A DNA stretch of 64,000 bases from Aquanectria penicillioides. Lineage: Eukaryota; Ascomycota; Sordariomycetes; Hypocreales; Nectriaceae. The position numbers and the translations under genes were made by a program. The notes under the pieces are model-generated. The model was not told the DNA's origin. It saw only the letters and a list, made by a program, of their open reading frames with translations, and ran no database searches. The stretch covers positions 7,006,001-7,070,000 of the forward strand of contig PYIU01000002.1 of the NCBI GenBank assembly GCA_003415625.1. Reading direction: 5' to 3'. Shown here piece after piece: positions 34,474 to 46,268 of this stretch (positions within the stretch are counted from its first letter, which is position 1; each line of letters opens with the position of its first letter).

Positions 34474-37241
34474 ATGGTGAGAATGGCGATGCAGTGCACG
34501 GAATTATGCTCTAGGCTTCGCGGCATTGGGGCTGTTGATGGCAAGATACCAGGGCATCAAGAACTCGCTACCATTCTTGATCTGGATGAAGAGGGATATG
34601 CGATTGGAACGCTGCGAGAGTTGCGGAACAGACCTGAATGTCCGTTCTGCCAATTGGTATTGACATCATGTCTGGAGAACAACCCTAAGCATATGTCTGG
34701 CGAGAATGATGGAGATGGGGAAGAAACTTCCGAGCAAATTCGAGTGCTAGTTTTCCCGGGGGAGGACTGTCTTCGACTTTCCTACCCATCACGACTAGGT
34801 ACGCGGTTAATGTTCATGGCTGAGGATGGTAACCAGGTCAGTGGAGGCCAGAGTGTTTACCTCGCACGCCGTGTCGAGGGCCGGCAGATATCACCTTCAT
34901 TGGTCAGTTCGTGGCTACAAAAGTGCGACGAAAGCCATGGAGACTCCTGCTTTCACATTCCGCGAGATCTTGTCAGTAATGGTCCAAATCTATTTCAAGC
35001 CCTGTCTAACATCGTTGTTGTAAGTACAAAACTGAATTCCGAACAATGACGATGCTCGAGGACCAAGCCTCCAATTTTCGGCTCATTGACCTCGAGCGAA
35101 GATGTGTGAGCCCAATGGCCCTTGGGACTAGATACGTCGCGTTGAGCTACGTCTGGGGTCAGTCCCCAACATTCCAGTTGTTGAAAAGCAACTTCAAGCA
35201 ACTTCAGATAGAAGGAGCATTGGAAAGGTTTGCCCTAGATGTTCCAAAGACCATCAAAGATGCAATGGAGTTTGCCGGCTCTCTTGGAGAAAGATACCTG
35301 TGGGTAGATACACTATGTCTGATCCAAGATGACCCATGGGACGTCAAATCTGGGATAGAAATGATGAATTCCATCTATCAAGGTTCCATATTTGCTATTG
35401 TAGCTGCCTCGGGAACAAATGCGCAAGATGGACTGCCCGGCGTGCAGCCGGGATCGAGACAGCCATCACAGAATGTTGCTCAACTTAATGCCAAGGTTAA
35501 GATGGCCCTAACACACAGCATCGACTGGCACCTACAGAGATCAGTCTACAATAAGAGAGGTTGGACCTTTCAGGAACTTGTTCTTCCTCGAAGAGCCGTC
35601 ATTATTGTCGACAACAAAGTGCACTTTCGGTGCATGAAAGCTAATTGGTGTGAGGAAACCTTTGCCGACCGATGCACAGAATGGATCGACCCAGATGATA
35701 GCAACATCAGCAGGGTTCCAGAACCATCAGAAGGGATAACCTCAGCATGGTGGGCATATCAAAAGCTTTGCGAAAACTATTCTAGCAGGAACCTGCGTTA
35801 CGATGGAGATGCAATCCGGGCAATATCTGGTATCTTGCGCCCTCTGGGGACGAGCCTAATTTCATGGGTAACGGAAGGATTACCGGCATATTATCTGGAC
35901 ATTTCACTGTTGTTTATGTCGACAGACGGAAACCTACGAAGAAGACCTGAGTTCGCGAGCTATTCCTGGGCAGGCTGGTCGGGGCGTATTGGTTGGCCGC
36001 GCGAAGTTTATCAATGGGAGGATCAGTCTTCGCCAGCGCCTGAGAACTTGCTTCGCTGGTTACAAGAGAAGACCTTTATCCGATGGCACGTTTGGAAACG
36101 TGAAGGGAGTATAGAAGATACTAATTGCCAGGATGATTATGATGCCCCCAGCCGAATTTCACGATTAGCCGACCAGTACTCCAACGTTCTCTCAAGCAAA
36201 ACTGTGGACGAGCTTAAAATCGAGTACGCCATCAACGCTCTTCCTCTTCATAAACTGGCATCTTCTTCCTATTCATCCCCGCGGCCATCTTTCCGTGTAC
36301 AAGACCTCGAGGGGGAAACATGTCGTGTAGGTTTCTACGAGCTTGATCTGCTCAACAGCCAGGCAGAATTTGATAGACTAGTCTCGAGGATTCAACATCA
36401 AAGACAATGGCTAATGATTACGAACTGGATTGCTTCACGACGGTTTAGTAGGCTTATCCTTCTTTCTAACAAGCTGATTGCTGACTTTCCTAGAAATGAG
36501 AAAAAGAAAGATGACTGTAAATGAGACTTCACAAGCGACTGAACGGGTGACTGTGCGAACAACAACATCATATTCTCGTGATCGCGACGAGTTTGACTTT
36601 GATTTTCGAGATAACAACGACGGTACAAATACCAATACTGAAAGAAGCGATCGCAGAATTTCAAGCGCAAAAGGGACGATTGAGTACCTGAAAGAAAATG
36701 ATTTGGAAGCCCCTACTATACCTATACCGTAAGAGTTCCTGGAAGCGAGTCGTGTAGGGTTCAAATAGGACAGCAAGGCTAACTTGGGGCTAGACATCTC
36801 CCGAAATATCACGTCTTGTATTTTCAGACTATCTCGATACGTCTTATTCTTGGCTCTCATGAACCAATGGCTTCTGCTATTGCAGGAATGGAGTCTGAAA
36901 ATGAACCCTCTCACCATGCTTTTCAACGAGTACCTGGGTACCCGCTGCTCTCTCCAAACGGGGATGTCGTGGGGTCTCTCCACCTGGACAACATTGAGTC
37001 ACACGAGCCCGGGGTGGAAGTTGAATGTCTGCTCATGTCAAAATGTTTTGAACCCATCGCTCGTTCCGCATTGCCACATCGGTCTAAGGAAGGCGAAGCT
37101 GCATGGGATCTTTTTTGGGTGCTTTATGTCATCGACGTTGGTGATGTGTCTGAACGGCGTGGAGTTGGTCAAGTTTTGGACTCTGCACTCACGAAGTCGT
37201 GTGCACCGGGACCACATTCAAAAGCTGTGGTTCTCGGCTAA
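34474..37241 (+). CDS. HET-domain (heterokaryon incompatibility) protein, 4 exons
   Basis: Model: exons 34474-35019, 35061-36447, 36494-36728 and 36794-37241, giving 2,616 nt (871 aa) with phases 0, 1 and 2 all matching. The HET domain holds its three usual blocks: YVALSYVWGQ; YLWVDTLCLIQDDPWD with IYQGSIFAIVAASG; and YNKRGWTFQELVLPRRA. HET proteins trigger cell death on fusion of genetically different hyphae, or act in related non-self responses. Exon 1 carries a Cys-pair region (CPFCQLV) common before HET. Exon 3 encodes ~78 very polar residues (RDRDEFDFDFRDNN and similar). Exon 4 restores the family C-terminus (NGDVVGSLHLDN, VEVECLLMSK, FWVLYVIDVGDVSERRG). Read without the last two introns, the frame would stop at 36524; intron signals, including a GCTAAC branch site near 36,780, and phase agreement favour the longer model. 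The 41-base first intron is short. Confidence 0.83.
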
Positions 37242-38471
37242 GCTTGAAGAGGGAAGTTGCGAAATAGACTAGATGTCCTTGGAACCTGTCTAAATATAGC
37301 CCGAGCTTAACCTCAAGTAAACCAGACTCGGCATACTTCTCCCAACCTTTAAGTGCAGTATCCAATAAGCGACAATCTTATACTCGCTTTGCTCGTATAA
37401 CTTCACCGTCCTGGCTCCTTGACGAGAAAGTAAGCGGACCTACTATTAAGATCCCTAATGTAACAAAGACGGGTGACATACTGGCTTGCACAATAGACTA
37501 GTCGCCGCTTCGGCAAAAGATCCAGCAGTAAATGCAGTTGCCGCATTTACTGAGTGTCACATATCCGGGTCTGGGTCTAATGCACCGATCGGGCGTTTCC
37601 GCACCGTTTTTACAATTAAATATAAAAGAAATAACTAAAAGTTGCTATTATTAAAGCATTTAAGTTATATTTAATATCTTTAATTAAAGAACAAGGTTTG
37701 TGTTCATCAATGCATGCCTGCGACGAAGTAGTTGTTCACCACCAAATTACCTTATCACCATAATGCAACCTTGCTGAGGTAGTTCGATTCAGCCATAGAA
37801 ACGGTTCACAGAATCTTTCCAACCACGGAGCTGTCCTTCAAGCAAAACTGGTTTGATGGGGAGCACTTGCGATTTGCACCTTGCCACAGGAACAGGACGT
37901 TTCGCTATGTTGTTACAGCTAGCGATGAGAGCCAATCTTCAGTGCAAGGGTGGTGGTCTCGTTTTACAATCCCTCAGCTCCCTGCAGATTTGTAGAAAGA
38001 TGAGGTGGTATGCCTTGGAGAAACCCTCGATTTGTGGCACAATCGCCGGTGAAGAAAGGTAGATCCATCAAACGAAGCTATGCGGGGCTGTTGATATCAT
38101 CACGTGACAGGTGGGACTGTGTATCTCAACCGCCTTTGGTTATTGATTGATTCTTGTGATGTTCCACTTGGTAAGGTAACACCGCTTCAACTATGTTCAC
38201 ACACTCAACACCGTCATTCCACTGAAAAGTTACTGCCAACTACCGACCCGATGCTCATCCAAGTATAAAATCTGGATTTCCGCCAGAGAAACGCACACTC
38301 TCTCTTCCATTACACCGCACCACCACTCACGTTTCGGAAGCACCCATCCTCTACTATTTCCACTGCGTCAAACGACTTCGGTCTGCCCACCAGACGATAA
38401 TCGGAATAATACGGACTCAGCAGACCCTAGGAATGCACTTTGCTTGGGTATCGTCCCTATAACAAAAAAAA
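37242..38471. promoter_or_regulatory. Intergenic region with PAC1 promoter
   Basis: About 1.2 kb. 37.6-37.7 kb is strikingly AT-rich (TTAAATATAAAAG, ATTAAAG, TTTAATTAAAG), possibly a mutated repeat. 38.2-38.47 kb, with CA/CT-rich tracts, is the likely PAC1 promoter and 5' UTR, ending in an A-run directly before the ATG. No gene recognised. Confidence 0.45.
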
Positions 38472-39980
38472 ATGAGCCTCTCGTTGTCGAGCCGACAAGC
38501 TGAAGAATTGTGCGTACATGTCATGGGAAAGGGGCTAAAAAGGCCGGGTTGTTGCTGACGCCGTATTTCCAGACACAAGGCGATTATAGCATACCTCTCC
38601 TCAAATGATTTCCCAAATACCGCCCACGTTCTAAGAACGGAGTTGAACCTTCAAGAAGATGTTTTTGATGAACCTACATCGAAGAAATACGAAACAATAC
38701 TGGAGAAGAAATGGACAAGTGTGGTGCGGTTGCAAAAAAAGGTATGGTTGGAACAGCGATTCTTTCCAAGTTTCGCTTTATCTTTGGAAGCAACACTATC
38801 TCACAAATCTTAGGTCATGGACCTCGAGTCTCGAAACGCAACACTGCAATCCGAACTCGATAATGCGACCCCTGCTTCCCTTTCCCGACGCCAGGACCCT
38901 ATTTCTTGGCTTCCTAAACCTACCCCTCGATATTCACTGGAATCCCACCGAGGTTCTGTGAACTGCGTTGCGTTTCATCCGATATACACCTCCGTTGCCA
39001 CTGGGTCCGATGATTATACTATCAAAATATGGGATTGGGAGCTTGGCGAGCTAGAACGAACGATCAAGGGTCATACGAGACCAGTACTTGATGTCGATTA
39101 CGGCGGCCCCAGAGGCGGCACCCTTTTAGCATCCTGCAGCTCAGATCTGACTATCAAGCTATGGGACCCAGCCAACGATTATCAGAATATCCGTACACTG
39201 GCTGGCCATGATCATATCGTCAGTGCTGTTCGATTTCTAGGCTCTGGGGCAAGGGACTTGCTTGTCAGTGCAAGCGGAGATAAGACCATCAAGATGTGGA
39301 ACGTGAACACTGGATATTGTGTGATGACACTGAGCGGCCATGCGGGTTGGGTTCGAGATGTCTGCCCTTCACTGGACGGACGTTTCCTGTTGTCTGCCAG
39401 CAACGACCATACTGTTAGGTTATGGGACATATCTGGCCCCAGTCCAGAGCACAAGCTAACAATGTTTGGCCATGATAATGTTGCAAAATGTTGTGCTTTT
39501 GCACCACCCACATCATACCAATATTTGGCATCTATGGCTGGATTTAAGAAACCACCACCATCAAGTAGTACGGCGGAGTTTATAGCAACTGGTTCTCGAG
39601 ATAAGACAATTAGGCTTTGGGATGCTCGAGGCACCTGTATCAAAACACTGATTGGCCATGATAACTGGGTAAACGCCCTGGTTTTCCACCCCGGCGGCAA
39701 ATATTTGCTTTCTGTAGCAGACGACAAGACGCTACGGTGCTGGGATCTAAGCCAGGATGGAAAGTGCGTTCGAGTGATTGAGGGCGCACATGATCACTTC
39801 GTCACCTGTTTAAGGTGGGCACCAACAAGCACAAAAGAGGGGTCTGAGGTCAACGATGGAGAGGCCACGGGGCTGAACGGAACGCCAAAGAAGGGCGTTC
39901 AACCCCCCTCAGATGTCCAGATTCGCTGTGTCATTGTCACAGGAAGCGTGGACATGAAGTTGAGGATATTCGCCAACTGA
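38472..39980 (+). CDS. pac1: Nuclear distribution protein PAC1/NudF (LIS1 orthologue)
   Basis: Model: exons 38472-38509, 38573-38741 and 38814-39980, giving 1,374 nt (457 aa) in frame. LIS1 proteins bind cytoplasmic dynein with NudE and are needed for nuclear migration along hyphae. The N-terminal LisH dimerisation motif is in [20 protein letters not shown] (residues ~5-40), interrupted by the first intron. A short coiled coil follows ([20 protein letters not shown]). Seven WD40 repeats fill the rest, recognisable by endings such as [40 protein letters not shown] and LRCWDLS, with the last at LRIFAN. Between repeats 4 and 5 is the Pro/Ser insert typical of fungal members. Intact and of normal length. 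Confidence 0.96.
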
Positions 39981-41185
39981 ACACCAAACAGAACTCCATT
40001 ATGACGTAGATCGGACGTTATAAGTCGAAGTTTCAGTGTCGACCAAGATGACACTCACATCAGCAAACATCGTGAAATCGAAAAATGAATCCGACATGGT
40101 GTACACCGCCGATATGGACGCCGTCAAACTGGCCGAGGGGTCTCTGGAACCAGCTGGTTGCCAGGATGAAACATGTTGATTCATTGGAGCAATAGCTACC
40201 TAGGAATCGCTGGGGAGCATTCCTATTAGGTGGTGTGGGTCTGATGCGCTGATCTGAAGGGTAGCCCAGAATAAGCAACAACTCCCCTAAGCGCTTCTGT
40301 GGCCAATCATCCTTATTTCTCAAAAGGATCCTGAATAGGTAACCCTGAGACATTTGTTGGTGATAAAATCAACGACCCGGCCAAACCATAAAAAGCCTCC
40401 ATGCGGTTCATCATACCCTTGGACATTTGCTTTAGAACCAACAATTCATTGAAGGCGCCTATGAGATACACGAGCGCCCAAATTGGAAACTGTTGACTGC
40501 CTAGTCTATTATACCTCTCGCAGTAAATGAGGTGAGGTGATTACCAATGGTTGGGAGACAACATATCATGAACTCTTGTATTGTTGCAAATCAAGTCGCC
40601 AGTGAGCAACAATAGTGGACACATTTCAATCACCCTTCAAATGCACCGCTCAAAGTCACTTCTCACCCTTAGCACTAATGATACTCTGGCTTCAGAAATT
40701 TGTTTGCCATCGAAGTCAACCTCCGAGGCAGTGCATGCTAACAGGGGACGGCGCAATCCTCTCGGGGCGTAGGTCGATAGGAGATTGCAAGACCAACAAA
40801 CACTGCTTTTATCGCAGTTCGGGTTGTTGCTGCTGTTGTAGCCAAAACGGCTATTTGTACACTTTCAGTCCTGAGTCTATGCGAAGTAGCTAGGTTGAAA
40901 GCGCTGATAGACACATAAAAAGGCATAAATATCCGGACACTCTGCTCTGAAGGACAACAGACTCCTGAATATCTACAATTCAATTTGCTTTGTTGATTTT
41001 ACCATTTCTCCCTACAAACCTTTGCCTTTACGACTCGAATAGCCTCGAATTACACCAATTACGGTACACAGCGGAGCTTTCCAGACATTCGAACCTTTGC
41101 CATCACAGTTTGCTTTTGTATGTTCTAACTCCTTCCTTTGTACACTCTAATGCATATTCTAATGGCCCCTAGGACTCTAAACATC
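39981..41185. other. Intergenic region, no convincing gene
   Basis: About 1.2 kb after PAC1. Short frames on both strands (40.06-40.35, 40.6-40.9 kb) are without domains. Confidence 0.45.
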
Positions 41186-41455
41186 ATGGGTTGCCCAACT
41201 TGCGGAAATGCTCGGCATAAGCGCACTGTCTGATGGAAATGCATCGGCTGCAATGGGAAGTGCTGGGAGATCGCGCAACCCCCAGTTGTATGTAGGACTT
41301 GTAGCGGCCGCGGAACTAGGCAAAGGGATCATTCCAAAGATTGCATGGATTGCAAGGGAACGGGTTATGAAATTTGTGTTTGTTCTCAGCCCGACTGTAA
41401 CCGTGGTCAGCAGCCGGTGACCTCTCAGGACAACGAGTATCATCTCAGTCGTTGA
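41186..41455 (+). pseudogene. Small Cys-rich (CxxC, DnaJ-type zinc-ribbon-like) gene with in-frame TGA
   Basis: A 90-codon frame that is open except for one TGA at 41231-41233. It begins MGCPTCGNARHKR. After the stop it continues WKCIGCNGKC, then CRTCSGRG and CMDCKGTG, then CVCSQPDC. The spaced CxxC pairs, two of them in CxxCxGxG form, resemble the zinc-binding region of DnaJ chaperones and small fungal proteins with that fold. No intron with acceptable signals would skip the TGA. A CGA-to-TGA or TGG-to-TGA change is the simplest explanation. Whether a shorter product initiates after the stop is unknown; no suitable ATG keeps all later Cys pairs. Confidence 0.5.
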
Positions 41456-41539
41456 AGGGATCGCGACCAGCGGTTTCGGTGTTGTGACCCAGTTCACCTT
41501 ACCCCATAGCGGCACCGCCGCTGCCCCAGATGGACCTGC

Positions 41540-41665
41540 TTTGAATGCCCTTAATTTATCTTATTAATATTAATATCGTAGCTTGATTAAAATGCCGTAA
41601 AATAAATAAATTAAATAAATTATATGGACATTCTTTTATTTAGTTATACCTAATAATATAATATA
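41540..41665. other. AT-rich patch
   Basis: About 125 bases of TTAAT/AATAA/ATATAT-rich sequence immediately before the thioester-reductase relic. It contrasts with flanking DNA. It may mark a deletion or insertion junction or a mutated repeat. Confidence 0.5.
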
Positions 41666-42684
41666 TATAATGAGCAAACATTGCAAACAAGCAAGTATTG
41701 CAAGGGGCTTGTCTACTGATTGGCCTTCTAGCAAGGTTGGCTTTCTCAAGGTGAATCTTGCACTGCCCCAATTCGGCCTGAGCGAGAACGAGTATAAAAA
41801 ACTCGCTGAGGAGACGACTTTGATTATTTGTAAGACTTCAATTTTTTGAGATTTGGATAAATTCGCTAGCGAAACGTTACATACAACGCATGGCCAGTGA
41901 ACTTCAACTGGTCCGTTGCTGCCTTTGAATCTCATACCTCCGGTGTGAGAAATTTGGTGTTTTTTTCTGTTAACAGCCGTCATAACGCCCACGTCTTTTT
42001 CATCTCTTCGATGGGGGCGAAACTTCAGTCTCAGAATGACCGCCTGATATCTGAGGAGGTGGTTGACGATGTTCCCACCATCATGGGCTAGTGGATACGG
42101 AGCCTCGAAACTCATATCTGAAATGATCCTGGCGAAGGCTAATAAGAAGCAATGTGGGGTGGAAGCCACAGTTTGTCGGGTGGGCCAAATTGCAGGACCA
42201 GTCCTGAAAGGGCGCACTGGGTATTGGAATAAGCAAGAATGGTTGCCACTGGTAAGCAATAGTCAAATCGCAATCAAGATAAAGAAATCCTTGAGAATAA
42301 CTTTGATCTTAGATTATATCCTCTTGCCGTAAATTGGAGCTTATACCAAGTAATCTTTCTGGAATGAATCGCATCGACTGGATCCCAGTAGACGTGCTTT
42401 CAGTTACCATTGCTGAATTAGCTGGCCTATATGCGTTATCTGTAGGCAAACCACAGCAACAGAGGTCTGGAGGTATGACGAAAGTCCAGACTTACAATAT
42501 TGTCAACCCTCGGCCTGTCATTTGGGAAGACCTCGAACCTACAGTCTCAAATTTCTTTGGCGATACCTATGGCGTATTGCCATGTTCAGAGTGGCTGGAA
42601 GCACTGCCAAGGTCGGGACAGGACCCTGGATCAGCGGCTGCAAAGGACAACCCTGCCCTCAGACTCCTCGAGCTTTTTTACTAG
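41666..42684 (+). pseudogene. NRPS-like thioester-reductase domain relic
   Basis: Fragment of the C-terminal NAD(P)-dependent reductase (male-sterility/NAD_binding_4 type) found in NRPS-like and alpha-aminoadipate-reductase-like proteins. It reads VGFLKVNLALPQFGLSENEYKKLAEETT near 41.73-41.82 kb, then after a break NAWPVNFNWSVAAFESH with GVRNLVFFSV and HVFFISSMGA. A stop after PTIMG follows. In another frame comes GYGASKLISEMILAKA, carrying the catalytic Tyr-x-x-x-Lys, then RVGQIAGPV and NKQEWLPL. After a further break comes MNRIDWIPVDVLSVTIAELAG, and it ends LLELFY before a stop at 42682. The adenylation and carrier domains are absent. Such domains release carrier-bound acids as aldehydes or alcohols. 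This copy cannot be functional. Confidence 0.82.
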
Positions 42685-42868
42685 GGCGAATACGATTATG
42701 GATTCTAGGATGGAAGCTCTCGGGTGTGCACTGAAAAAGCAACGCCGAAGAGTCAAACCCTGCGAAATCTTGATCCCGTCATCCTTTAATGGATGAAACT
42801 GTGGCTGTAGCGGCGGGATTTCAAATGAACCATTGCTTTGTTTATTCACGCTTCTTTGAATTCTATTT

Positions 42869-44203
42869 TTACCAGCCCTTCCATGGAATCCAGGCATCTT
42901 GAACAACATTGTTCTCATCGGCAATGTAGTATACAAAAAATGCGGCTGCTGTTATGCAAGCATGGTTGCAATAAAGGTCCACTCGCTGGCCGACCTTGAA
43001 TACATCATCGACTGCTTGGTTCTTCTCCTCGGTCCCCAAAATTCCGTGCTCCTGTGACATGCGAGCGACTCCCCAAGCCGGGTGGCCCACGACTCGACCA
43101 AAGCCGGTGAAAGCGCTCGATTCCCGAGAGAGGGCAATGACACCAGCGTTCACGAGCGCCTCGTTTCTTTCGGAGTAAACACTGCAGACTTCTGTTGCGA
43201 CGTATGTGGCTTGAGCTGCCTCGGAGACCAAGCCAGTGGACACCTGCTGAAGATCGTTGCAGGGAAAGTTGCCTATGAAATTAAGTGATCAGTTTATGGT
43301 TCCCATGTAGGTGATCTAGTGCGCCGTCAACTAACCTGCATGGAGTTCCAGCTTTACATTCGCCGGTACAACTGTTTTGAGGCTCTCTGCCACGTGGGCA
43401 GTAGGTGTTGAACCGATTGAGACGACAATATTACGGTCATCTGGAAGTAGTTTTGCAGCTTCAAGCACGCTGGAAATTTCAACATTGAGCACATCTTCAG
43501 CCTCATTTCGTGATCGGCCGCCATAGGAATGGCCAGCATGGCAATAAAATCCGTAAATGTTGACAGCAGAAGATGTCTCAGCGCGTTCCACCAGGCGCCG
43601 GAGAGCGGGGCTGGCGTTGGTTACGCCGGCTCTCTTGGAACCAACATCAAGCTTGATAAAGATATCCCATGGCTTCTGAGCGTTCGCCTTCTCAAGATGG
43701 GCTATTTGTTGCTCATTATCAACCATGAGAAGAATGCGCAATGAATCCCGGAGCGCAATTAGCCTGGGGAGAATGCCAGGGTAGATTGGTAGACCATAAA
43801 GACACTGGTTTTTATGTCAGCTGCGGTGTATTTATCGCTCAGTTGGGTAGACTACCCACCTCGTCTAGAATTCCTTCCTTGGCCAATGGAAGAGCACCGC
43901 GAATCTCAGGCAGGGTTGACGCTACGATAGATCTGTATTTGCCGTTTGCGAGCATCAATCTTGTGACTTCCAGTGTCTGTGCTTCGTGATAAGAATACAG
44001 CTGGCGCCAATTGGGAATTCGAAATGGTTTACCTTCAATGTCTTAACATGAGGACGGAAGGCAATGCCAAGATTCTCGACATCGCGGTGGAGGTTTTCGA
44101 TATTCTTCTTCAGCACAGGCAAGTTGATCACAAATGACGGCGTGGGCAGCTCAGAGGTGGGCTTTCCAATAAAAGACTTGTAGTTTTCCAATGAGTAGTC
44201 CAT
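42869..44203 (-). CDS. DSD1-like PLP enzyme (D-serine dehydratase / D-threonine aldolase family)
   Basis: Model on the minus strand: exons 44203-44033, 43976-43860, 43804-43336 and 43272-42869, giving 1,161 nt (386 aa) in frame. Fold-type III PLP enzyme with an alanine-racemase-like N-terminal barrel and a C-terminal beta domain. Relatives dehydrate D-serine or cleave D-threonine, with PLP and zinc. Seen: TPSFVINLPVLKKNI at the start; the PLP-lysine region FRPHVKTLK just before intron 1; LYGLPIYPGI; FIKLDVGSKRAGV; YGFYCHAGHSYGG; VSIGSTPTAH; LELHAGNFPCND, spanning intron 3; and the zinc-ligand segment DLYCNHACITAAAF near the C-terminus. Length is at the short end for the family, but nothing essential is missing. 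Its tail meets the thioester-reductase relic 185 bases away. Confidence 0.9.
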
Positions 44204-46268
44204 GATGAAGAAAATAATTGTGTTGATGTTAAGGAGTGATTTGGAAGCTCGATCGTGCTGGCATCAACACGGCTGGGATCAAATGGGCGTGAGGGGGGAG
44301 CGGGGAATGGACTATGTGCAGCTGCTCTGCAACTGGCCGCGGATCCGCGGGAATAAAATAAGAGGAGCCGACCGATGTGCCCCAGCGCTATCTTTACCGC
44401 GCGGAGTTCAAAACATGAGGCCGAGACCGGGCGCGATAAGTGTTATCCAAAGTTTGATCTGCCAAATCTTTGGACTCGAATAATTGGTCATAGCAAGAAG
44501 AAGAGAGAAGTCCTGTCTCACCAACGACAGAGGTCCAACACCAACTGCTAGATTGGATCTCTTGGACCTTGGTCACGTAGGCGACTTGCCCTAGAGTCAT
44601 CATGTGTTTCAACAACGCGCCATTTCACGCTCTGAGGGCGGATCGAAACATCCGATGAAGTCTTTTGGGAGCATCAAAATGTTAAAAATTTGTCTTTGGG
44701 GTAATATTTGGGTTGCTAATAGTGAATCATATGAACCATTCGCTGACGATCTCAATTCATGTCATGATAACCATGGAAAAAGAAGCTGAACTTGCAGTCA
44801 ATGACTTGGTGGCGCGAAACCCTGTACAGTAGCGGAAAATGATCTGATTGGCCCAGCGCGGGACAGCGCTATTCTCTCTATGGAGAATTCAAGAGCCAGC
44901 AATCACCATCCAAGCCTATCGACAATATCAAGCAATAGCTACAGAAGAAATACCACAGTAGTTCTTGACTTGTTTGCTTGGAAGAATATTAGGGGGCAGA
45001 TTTCTAATTACTCCGATCGGTTAAATGAGGTAAAATGATCCTAGGTGGGAACAAATACCACACCCTTAGTGGAGTTGCCAGCAGGTCGTCAATTCAGGGT
45101 TGGAGGAAGTCGAGCATACATGTCTCAAATAAAGAGCCAGAAAGAAAAAGAAAAGAAAATATGCTTTAAAAGATGCGTGAAATAATACAAGGTTAACTTG
45201 ATCCAACTAAACATTAACCTCTCCAGCTCGTGATGATGGCTGTTTTGATGGGGCCTGTAATTTATCCTCATCAATTGATAAATGTGATTTCCAAGGCTGT
45301 TATTACCTTGTACCCATGAGTATTCACGGCGAACTCGAAATATGTTTTTAAAAAATGATAAGAGAGCACGGTTACAGGATTCGAAGAATATAGTGATGGA
45401 ACTGCCGTGCCTGTGGGCTCAAGGGTATTCTTCGATTACTTGCGCTTGACCATTGTTCCGCTAGGTAGTTGAATGAATAAAACCATGGCCCAAACATTGG
45501 TAAATGAATGCTTTTATCACTTCCGCCGAGCTGGAATATATGCATACCCCAGTGACATCCGACGGTGGAGCCAATTCAAGACTTGAGTAGCCAACAGCAA
45601 CGTTGACGACGAAACCAACAGCTTGTGCAACAGTCCTGGAGGCAGAAAATTGACCATAAAATCTCACTCGGAGCCGACGGCCGTCCCGTCCTATCTGTTG
45701 GCCGACTTTCCCCAACGCTCGAGCGGTTGGGGACCCGCAAAAAGGGCCGGATGAAATGGCCGAAATGTGCCTGCTACGTCATAATCATACCCATGGCCCA
45801 GCAGGGATGCCAATCTGGGATAAGGTTGATTGAGATCGTTTGGCCTCAGGATTGTCAAAGTTGGCACAGATTGATTGTCAACAGCAGCCGTGTCAGGGTC
45901 CGCGGCTTGGAATGATACAAATCACTCTTGCAAAAACTGCTGGCCAGTCTCTGCTTTTCCCTTGATCAACTGCATTGTCAAGGTCTTGGCGTTCGTTAGC
46001 CAAGGCTCCTTGTGGGACTAACCTGTCAAATGAGGCAAGGATCTGCTCGTATAATCATCCAACCAACACGAGTCAATGGTCCGAGCATAATTACCGATTA
46101 TTCATTCAACTCCCCCAAGAATACCCGAGACGTAAATTCCTTCTTTGCGATTTTGGGCTCATTCTTCACAACCACTCATCCGCGTATTGTCACTCTTTAA
46201 AACCCCCACATTCGTTTCTCCGTTGTCTTGGGTCTGGCTCCCCTCTGTACGGAGTATTAATATCAACA
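44204..46268. other. Intergenic region, no convincing gene
   Basis: About 2 kb between divergent genes. Short open frames only, none with a domain. The final ~300 bases are the likely promoter and leader of the following gene, with a GTACGGAGTATT element at ~46,247. Confidence 0.45.

Noticed and set aside
35046..36524. HET gene ending at the first stop (36522-36524)
   Set aside because: Two further introns (36448-36493 and 36729-36793) with good donors, acceptors and a GCTAAC branch site keep the frame, and exon 4 supplies the usual HET C-terminal block.
41231..41233. TGA as a selenocysteine codon in the CxxC gene
   Set aside because: No selenoprotein machinery is known in filamentous ascomycetes of this kind, and no SECIS-like structure was identified.
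45975..46268. Upstream extension of the GPI-like protein to 45975
   Set aside because: The extra 98 residues lack a signal peptide and family resemblance; the ATG at 46269 sits directly before the conserved domain.
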